64,000 bases of DNA, taken from assembly GCF_040954645.1 (NCBI RefSeq), contig NC_092803.1:63629484-63693483 (forward strand), in the 5' to 3' direction. Made by a program: the position numbers and the translations under genes. The notes beneath the pieces were generated by a model, which had not been told where the DNA came from, did no database searches, and saw only the letters and a list, made by a program, of their open reading frames with translations. Positions within the stretch are counted from its first letter, which is position 1. The number at the start of each line of letters is the position of its first letter. Shown piece after piece: positions 56,828 to 64,000 of the stretch. This stretch comes from Diabrotica undecimpunctata (taxonomy: Eukaryota > Arthropoda > Insecta > Coleoptera > Chrysomelidae).

Positions 56828-59415
56828 AGGACCTTGCTGCAAGAAGGGGGTAGCTTAATTTATAGGAACTTTTGGGAAAATAGAAAAAATATTTTATAAA
56901 AATATACTCATTTCTTAATTACAATAAAGCAGTTTAGTTAAAAAATAATCATATTGGTACACCTGCCAACTTTTTCCTTTATTTATATAAGCTTCTTTTT
57001 GCAGTAAAAATGCAAAAAAAATTTGAAGCTGCTCCTCACTTGCACCAAAATTACAAAAAAATAGTATCCATTGTAGTTATTATTGAAAAATAAAAAAAGG
57101 TTACTGCAAAATCTGTTTATTATTATTAAAAATTAATAAAAAACGTTTGTTCTTTTATATTCAAACAGAAAATAAGTCTATTCGTCTGCTTAGTCGTCGT
57201 CAACCGTGCCTGAAATCTGGGATGTTCATTGTTATCATTACCAACGTCATCTCATTTCAGGAATTGGTAAGACTCCACTTCGTTGACTGGAACATAGTTG
57301 GTAGCTAACTGCATTGTACTTGGCCTTTTATACGGGTATTGATAACCCGTACACCATCAAGTTAGTTTCAACTGAAAGATTATCTTTATTATTTCTTAAA
57401 ATGTAATAGAATTTAAAAATAGAAGTACCAGTTGTAACAGACACATTTACTGTGGTCCTTGCTGTATTCAAAAATCCGGTGTTGAGAAATCTTAAACCTC
57501 TGTTTCTGAGAATTAATTATAACTTTTTTAAAATGGTTCTCAAAATGACTGACAAAGTTGAAGATCATATCTTGATGAACCATAATGGGTATGAAATATT
57601 TGGATATCTGTTGAATAATCTGGCAGTATTGTGTAAGAGAGAAAATATAATCTTTTTTTCGTAAAAGCTTCTCTATAACACCAAAACAACGGTCACACTG
57701 TAGGAAACTGTGCCCTGGTTCATGAACACGATGTTGAATATTTTCCAAAGACGTGGTTCTTACAAGAAGTTGCAGAAACTGCAGTATCGTTGAATTTTTA
57801 TTTTGAGCTGCAGCATTATCGAAAAATAGGTACAGTTTTCTGACATTTTTTGGAAGGATATTTTTATGTACTGATAAAGAAAAGAAACAACTTCTATCGG
57901 TGATTTTCTAGCGTTCTTTGTTATTTTGTTGGCTCAGTTTTGTCTTTTCTTTTAAGTCTGTAAAAAAACTTGTTTTAACCTCATGCAAATTTTCCTTTTC
58001 AGTATCATCAAGAGCTGGATCTTAAAGGCTATTGTGTAATATGTCACATCTTTTGAAGGTGTCTGAACGAAGCGCCCCAAAACTATAATTAAGATTTGCT
58101 TTAAAATACCTAAAATAAAAATCGTAGGTTACTTTAGGTTCATAATTTTTATCAACTTTCCGGTTCATTCACTTGTAAATAAAGTTCATGCATTTTTTAA
58201 TATTGAGATCACGAGAGAAATAAAAACGAGATGTTTTCACTCCGCTGTAGTGTGATACGACGTGGAAAAGTTTTTATGTGATTATCTACCTTGTGCAGTA
58301 AATCATTTACAATGCGGTTTTTTCTATTTTTATGTTTACCTTGTTTGTTGTTCGGGAGTGTAATGTTGTTACAGCGCAAAGTTTTAGCAATATTATTCAC
58401 TCGTTTTTTGGATATCCCGTATATTGCTCCGAATGCACTCCTACAAACTCGTATTTTTTCCATACCCAGCTTAATATAGTACTTATGAGCACAACTACGG
58501 ATCTCTTGCTCACCAGTTTTAGCTCGATTTCGGGCAACATTGCTTGTTGTTATTAAATCACCCAAGTAGATAGTTTGAATTTGTTTGTCTCCTATTTCAT
58601 TAAAGTTTACTAAAACTTCTTGCCTCTGTTCTTCGTTTACCTTTTCAAAATATTTAAACTTACATTCACAATTAGGTCCACTTTGCCTAGGTCCTACACT
58701 ACTACCTTTCCAGTTAACATAACTTTTTCCTTCTGCAATACACTTTTTCTTAATGTTCCGTTTCCACTTAGCTGGATCAATACTTTTTCTATTTTTCGCA
58801 AACTTAACACTCTGAACCTCGTTTTGAACTGTATTGACTGGATCTGGAAGCTTGTGTTTTTTTACACGCCTTCTTTTCACTGAAGGCCCTGCTTCATCAG
58901 GATCAGAGCTTTTTTCCGATTCGGATGGATTATACAGATCAGACGAACCTCTTCTAAACAGACTAACATTATTAAAATCAGATTCTGTACCACTCATGAT
59001 ACAAATAAATAATAAAAACCACTTAAAAAATAAATAAACAGTTGTATAGAAACACACGTGGTCAACTTTCGTAAAATGCACGGCGAGAATATGTTAGACC
59101 GTTAGAGCAATGGACTTCAATCGACTGAATCATAGACTAAATACTAAACTTAAACTTTCGTTAATTCCATTCGAAGCCAAGTTAACGGTTACAGCCGAAG
59201 CGTCTCGACGTTTGGCGAAAGAAGGGACATCTCCGGAGCTGCATCCTTCTTGCAGCAAACAATTGCGGAAGCTGGTACATAACCAGCTATAGGTTTACCA
59301 TTTATAAATGGATATGCTTCTTTCTTGCACCAATCGATTCAACTAATTTTTTACATATTATGCATCTATAAAATTTGACCAAAATGTAGCTGCCCCTTTC
59401 TTGCAGCAAGGTCCC
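56828..59415 (-). mobile_element. TIR element carrying DUF7869-like gene (copy B)
   Basis: The left end AGGACCTTGCTGCAAGAAGG (56828) and the inverted right end GGGACCTTGCTGCAAGAAAG (59415) match over about 28 bp, through GGGG(T/C)AGCT. TATTTG lies outside both ends (56822-56827 and 59416-59421). Further copies of the end motif lie just inside: GCATCCTTCTTGCAGCAAAC (59237-59256), GCTTCTTTCTTGCACCAATC (59310-59329), and at the left AGCTTCTTTTTGCAG (about 56990) and GCTGCTCCTCACTTGCACCA (about 57030). The gene runs on the minus strand between them. Ends, subterminal motifs and a candidate target duplication together identify a cut-and-paste-type element. Confidence 0.8.
57413..58997 (-). pseudogene. 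DUF7869-like transposon protein, copy B
   Basis: The start is placed at the Met before SGTESDFNNVSLFRRGSS (58997); a Met further upstream (59081) would add a hydrophobic, unlikely leader. The order is: acidic Ser/Glu N-terminus; basic KRRRVKKHK; a Cys block GPNCECKFKYFEKVNEEQ; TIYLGDLI; YYIKLGMEKIRVCRSAFGAI; GKHKNRKNRIV; FPRRITLQ with a one-base shift near 58250. Then SRDLNIKKCMNFIYK, FGALRSDTFKRCDILHN, LYLFFDNAAAQNKN (about 57830) and GHSFLQCDRCFGVIEK (about 57715-57670). Three stops also break it (near 58160, 58025 and 57910). The D...QNKN and CD...IEK motifs match copy A in position and look like a divergent RNase H-fold active site. A C-terminal tail may continue to about 57190. Confidence 0.75.
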
Positions 59416-59421
59416 TATTTG

Positions 59422-62400
59422 CGTTATATTATTTGGGTTCTAAAATACTTGTAAGAAAATAAACGAACCGTTAGACTTAGTTTTCTATGTTTTAATCAGT
59501 ATAATTTATCATTTTGTTAACATTCCTATGTCTTTATTAATTAATTATCTACTTTTTTCTTCAACACCTATGAGGTAGAGTCTGGAGGTGCAGTTGTTTT
59601 AAGTGGTATCCCCATCAGATCTAATTCATGGACAATTTAGACGAGATAATATTGAGCATAAATATATTTTTAAAAAGTTTATTCCAGCAATTGTTTTATT
59701 TTCTTGAATGGTACACACTGCGATTCAAGTTCTAATTTAGTATTCTAACATATAAAGTGACGAGAAAACGGTCGCTAACGACAGAAAGTAAAAATGACTT
59801 GGCTTTCTCACTAAGAAACAATGCTGTTCCGCTAAATAACTCAGGATTTTTTTATAAAATTTTCAGCAAATTCTCTTCAATTAAGTTGTCATATATAAAA
59901 CTTGAAGGACAGTATAGTTAAAGTAACTTACACTCTTTTAAAGATTTAAACACATTGGACATTTTGAAAACACATCATTGGACTGATTTCTTCTTAATGG
60001 CTTAAGCAAGATAAAGACGCCAATATCCTTTACTACGATAGTCACAGAATTATAAGATTGGAATGCAGCAAGTGCAGAAAGGATGATAACTGTATCTGTA
60101 TCAGATTCAGCCTGGTCGACACTAAAACCCACTTTTTATAGAGCAATTGTAAGAAGATCTATTAAGTTTGTTTTGTTTTTTTTTTTTTCATTATCAAGAA
60201 ATTTATCTTGGGATAATTTTGATACGGTGCTCTTATTAAACTTCATCTCTGTCGGTTGGTCCTTTTTCGTGCTACGCAAGCGCAAGAGGTGAGGTAAGTT
60301 ATGTGGTGGCAGAAACGGTCAATGATACATTAACAATAACGTAGGAACGTCAAGAAAGTAATACATTGATTTAAAATGTTATGAGTAAAAAAATTAATAA
60401 TAGAAAACTAAGTCGAATGGTTCCTTTTTATCTTATTCTTACGAGTAATTAAGAATCTGATCGAGTTTGGAGCACTGTAAAATCCAGAAAAATTAATGAA
60501 ATTATTCAAAGTAGTAAAGACTATTTTTTGAAAAAACCCTCCATAATAATGGTTTGATATAATTTTATTTTAAAATGGCTAAAAAAAGTTATAAGAGCTA
60601 AAAGAAAAGTATTTTTGTTAAAAACTTTTTCATTTTCTATTTTGCTAGTTAACGAGATACAGCGCGAAATTCTTTTCTACCCGGTTTTCGAAGATGACAG
60701 TCAGGAAACAAGGGAGGCGACCCGACAAACTTGAACTTAAGCCTATACTTACGCTCCCAACGAATAAAAAAAATCGCGTTTTCTATGAAATGCACGCTAA
60801 TCCCTTAAACAATTTAATCTTTCAATGGACTAAAAATCATTTTAATTTTTTTACATTTTTCACTGTCAAAAATATCAGCGTGGATACATAATTTAAAAAC
60901 TTTTCAAATATGTGGTCGCTGCACTATTATTCCCGTTTTAAATTTTGAACGTGAAAGTTGATATGAGGGGCAGGTGATTGACATAGGGTTAATGTTTGCA
61001 TAAAAATGTATTCTTCTGAATTGCGAAGTAGACACGTTTGGCGATTTTTTTATTTCCAATATCAACTGATCTATTCAGGATAACTCTTTAACTTGATTAT
61101 ACTGTATCAAAGAAAAAAAAAATAAAGAGTTATTGAAACTGTAAAATGACAGACGCCTTTATTACAGGATCCTTTAATAAAGTACAAAATACTTTATGTC
61201 TAAAAGAAGGTTAATCCTCATTTTAAAGAAATCTTTTAATTTGACAAATGACATTAAATACTTATGTATAATATAAAAATAACCTTTAAATGCCTAAAAG
61301 ATTCTACTTGTTACTTACATTCATTATACATATATAATCCTAGATTACAAAATAAAATAAGATCATTGAAAAGAGTAAATCGTTAAAGTTAATTAAATTG
61401 ACATTTAAAAAATACTCTAATTTATAATACTCATCTTACAATATGGAAGAACCATTAGATATAGCTAGTTTAGCTGGCGCAAATGATAAAGATATAGAGT
61501 TGTTACTCTATGAATATTATCGGTATACAGTAAAGCAATAATCATGAAGGTTTACTAATTTAAAATAATAATAATATTAAAAACAATATTCATTAAATAA
61601 AACAGAACATACAACACATTTGATTAAATATCTATATAAATATAAGTAAAGTTAGACGTTTTTCTCCTTTCTACACGTAATTTGACAGGTTACGTTAAAA
61701 TAAGGGATCTTTAAATAAAAGTTCTATTTTATTAAAGGACAAAAATACAGGACGCACAACTGCGCATGCGTATATGCCAAAATAAAGGTGATTTTATTAC
61801 AGGACAACATAAAACACCTCTTCGATAACTCTCTAATTAATTAAAACCTTTAGAAAAAATTACTGCAAATTAAGGTTTCATTTTTAAATATTTGTTGCCT
61901 TGATTATTTTAATACCCAAAATGGGCAAACCTGCGAAATATGTTAATGCCTATGGATCAACCAGTTTACTTTGATATTGTGAAAAACTTTTGAAAAATAA
62001 TTACTGAACACGGTGTTGACCACAATTAAGACCCAACTATCAATAACATCTAAGATTTGCAAGGCTAAAAGTTGGAATAAAAAGTATTCTGTTTCGCAGA
62101 ATTTTTAAATATCTCGTAAAGTAAAAATCTTTCGGATTGCTAAAACTTATTTTTCTCATCTCCATTTTTTTGTGAAATATAAAGGTCAGTAAAAAATTGA
62201 TCTTATGAAATATAAAGATCAGTTGATGCCCAATTGGAATCGAAGGCATCATCCTTGAAGCTGATTAGCACTTGTTATACAAAGCTGATCTCCCTGGATG
62301 TTCAAATGATTCCACACTGTTTGACGACACGAGATGGCAATGGCTTGACATCAAGAGAGTTCTAAGTACCGCTTTCGATATAATTTCAAGATGTTTTCCT

Positions 62401-62695
62401 GGCGCGGATAAATTACCAGAGCGACTGAATCACCTATATATAGAGATAAATTAAATTGAAGGATATACTCTAAAACATAAATTTGTAGCGTTAAGTAATA
62501 AAATATTATAAATTAAAAGTGTGATTTTTGACGTTTTAGTTTTAACTTTGGAAATTGTTCTGAAAATACAAAACATAGTTATAGTTATAACTTCTATTAG
62601 AAATAGGTGAGGAACTGTCTCAAAATCAATCATGGATATTTTTCAGATTTCAATAATAAGCGTCCTGCGCATTATCACAATAATTGCACCTTGAT
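59422..62695. other. Non-coding AT-rich stretch with scattered short frames
   Basis: No gene is supported. A 32-codon frame at 61443 (EEPLDIASLAGANDKDIELL) and a frame at 62272-62454 (DDTRWQWLDIKRVLSTAFDI) have protein-like composition but no recognised family. Near 61157-61182 a 26-bp imperfect palindrome centres on AGGATCCT. Confidence 0.35.
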
Positions 62696-62708
62696 ATATG
62701 CACTTTTT

Positions 62709-63893
62709 CTTCAATATTCTTCAATAATGCGAAGTGAAATAGAATATGCAGTTAGAACCACAAAGATGCATAAAGCAACAGGTCCAGATGAAATTAATAT
62801 AGCAGCAATAAAACAACTAGACGAGGAGAATATCGAAATCTTGGTAAAGCTGTTCAATAGAATTTATGATACTGGTTACATTCCGCGAGAATGGCTGCAG
62901 TCATCCTTTGTGATGATCCCAAAAACAGCTAATGCCACAAAATGCAATGAACACCGCTTAATAAGTTTAATGAGTCACTTGCTGAAACTCTTCCTTAGGA
63001 TATTACACTCAAGAATGTACAAGATACTAGAAGAACTTAGCGGGTCAACACAATTCGGTTTTAAGGGAGGACTAGGAACAAGAGAGGCAATTTTATGTTT
63101 GAACACTTTAATACAAAACTGTTTAGATCAACGAAAAGATGTCTACCTCACCTTCATCGACTACGAGAAGGCATTTGACAATGTTCAACATGATATCATG
63201 ATGGAACTAGTACATAGGGCCAACATTGACCAGAAGGAGATCAGAATTATTCAGAATCTATACTGGAACCAAATGGCAAAAGTGAGGATTGATCAAGACC
63301 AATATACGGATGAATTTGAAATCCGGAAAGGTGTCCGCCAAGGCTGCATACTCTCTCCGATGCTTTTTAATTTATATGTTGAAAATATATTTGCGGAAGC
63401 ATTAGAAGACACGGAATTAGGCATTAAGGTGAACGGCATACCAATTAGCAACCTACGTTATGCGGACGACACAGTGATTATAACTGATAATTTGGAAGAT
63501 CAGCAGTTATTACTTGATAGGGTGAATAGCATAGGTAAAAAATATGGCCTCAAAATCAACATTTTGAAAACGAAATATATGGTCATTAGCAGAAACCCTC
63601 CAGAAAACCCGATAATATGCATAGGTGACGATAGAATAAAACGCGTAAAAACTTTTAAATACCTTGGCGCCACAATCAAAGACCAATCAGATCCACAACA
63701 AGAGATAAAAACCCGAATACAAATGGCAAGACAAGCTTTTGTAAAATTCAGACCGCATCTATGTAATCAAAACCTAAATGGACAGGAATACACAATACAG
63801 GCGAGCTGTGTCACGCCGCCAAGAACAGAATTCTAGTAATGAGATAGTCGCCTACGCACTTTGGTGTATGGCATGTTAAGAAGAAGAAGAAGA
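62709..63893 (+). mobile_element. Young 5'-truncated LINE with AAG tail and 13-bp TSD
   Basis: ATATGCACTTTTT is present exactly at 62696-62708 and 63894-63906. The 3' tail is AAGAAGAAGAAGAAG ending at 63893. The body keeps RT finger, palm and part of the thumb, then jumps to the terminal 60 bp, so it carries both a 5' truncation and an internal deletion. Confidence 0.9.
62727..63836 (+). CDS. RTE-like reverse transcriptase fragment, open reading frame
   Basis: The frame is open without a stop from 62607, but the first part (before 62709) is host sequence; the LINE text begins near SEIEYAVRTTKMHKATGPDE. RT blocks follow: IPREWLQSSFVMIPKTANA, EHRLISLMSHLLKLFLRILH, TQFGFKGGLGTREAI, TFIDYEKAFDNVQHD (motif A Asp), RKGVRQGCILSPMLFNLYVE, NLRYADDTVIITDNLED (catalytic YADD intact), LKTKYMVISRN, KTFKYLGATIKD and ARQAFVKFRPHL. 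About 600 bp of thumb and C-terminal sequence present in the 12-2854 copy are absent, and the frame ends VTPPRTEF at a stop. It lacks endonuclease and promoter, so it is not an active element, though its catalytic motifs are unbroken. Confidence 0.8.
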   Translation: MRSEIEYAVRTTKMHKATGPDEINIAAIKQLDEENIEILVKLFNRIYDTGYIPREWLQSSFVMIPKTANATKCNEHRLISLMSHLLKLFLRILHSRMYKILEELSGSTQFGFKGGLGTREAILCLNTLIQNCLDQRKDVYLTFIDYEKAFDNVQHDIMMELVHRANIDQKEIRIIQNLYWNQMAKVRIDQDQYTDEFEIRKGVRQGCILSPMLFNLYVENIFAEALEDTELGIKVNGIPISNLRYADDTVIITDNLEDQQLLLDRVNSIGKKYGLKINILKTKYMVISRNPPENPIICIGDDRIKRVKTFKYLGATIKDQSDPQQEIKTRIQMARQAFVKFRPHLCNQNLNGQEYTIQASCVTPPRTEF

Positions 63894-64000
63894 ATATGCA
63901 CTTTTTAATATTTTAACAAAAAATCAGTGACAAAAATCAAATTGACTCGGCGAGACATGAAGCATTTAGTGTTCGGAGTAACGCTAGGAGATAGCATTCC

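Noticed and set aside
59110..59292. 60-aa frame near the right end of the DUF7869-like element
   Set aside because: It covers subterminal repeats (CTTCTTGCAGCAA) and is more simply part of the element's end.

Overview
The window is AT-rich animal DNA. Long (TA)n runs, a eukaryotic tRNA gene with internal A and B boxes, and many transposon families typical of arthropods point to an insect. A beetle with a large, repeat-filled genome would fit, but the species cannot be fixed from the sequence. I found no convincing host protein-coding gene. The one clearly functional-looking host-type gene is tRNA-Pro(AGG) at 21837-21908. Nearly everything else recognisable is a transposable element, usually broken, nested or 5'-truncated.

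Layout. 1-2865: an almost open RTE-like LINE on the minus strand with target-site duplications. 3.5-5.6 kb: broken copy A of a DUF7869-like transposon gene. 6.6-9.5 kb: a second RTE/BovB-like LINE on the plus strand, damaged by a microsatellite and a reversed LINE fragment. 9.8-13.65 kb: a truncated LINE insertion, a Penelope-like fragment and a foldback element with long inverted arms around a gene fragment. 15.6-16.9 kb: a TA-flanked non-autonomous DNA transposon. 17.1-21.5 kb: a decayed I-like LINE (ORF1, endonuclease, RT, RNase H). 21.8 kb: tRNA-Pro. 22.6-25.15 kb: a CR1/Jockey-like LINE followed by (TA)n. 25.95-27.17 kb: a rearranged mariner-like element. 28.6-30.7 kb: a Ty3/gypsy integrase remnant joined to a Penelope-like element. 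32.1-34.0 kb: a piggyBac-like transposase split by a (TA)n-tailed retroinsertion. 34.8-35.4 kb: a mariner-like transposase. 38.7-40.45 kb: a Tc1 element nested in a LINE. 41.2-42.3 kb: a second Tc1 element. 42.4-44.05 kb: a piggyBac fragment, a possible Helitron end and a 204-bp direct repeat. 45.0-46.9 kb: two LINE fragments. 48.0-49.9 kb: a piggyBac fragment and an IS630/DDE_3-type transposase. 51.68-53.55 kb: an unclassified TIR element. 54.77-56.5 kb: LINE and mariner remnants. 56.83-59.42 kb: copy B of the DUF7869-like family, inside its own terminal inverted repeats. 62.7-63.9 kb: a young 5'-truncated LINE with a 13-bp duplication.

The genes do not form a pathway; the window is a record of successive insertions. 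The best candidate for a little-described system is the TIR-bounded element at 56828-59415, together with its relative at 3.5-5.6 kb. Both encode the same protein: an N-terminal Cys-containing region followed by an RNase H-like domain with paired D...QNKN and CD...IEK motifs. Copy B is flanked by matching 28-bp ends, subterminal copies of the end motif and a candidate 6-bp target duplication. The element at 51680-53550 and the foldback at 11060-13479 come next.
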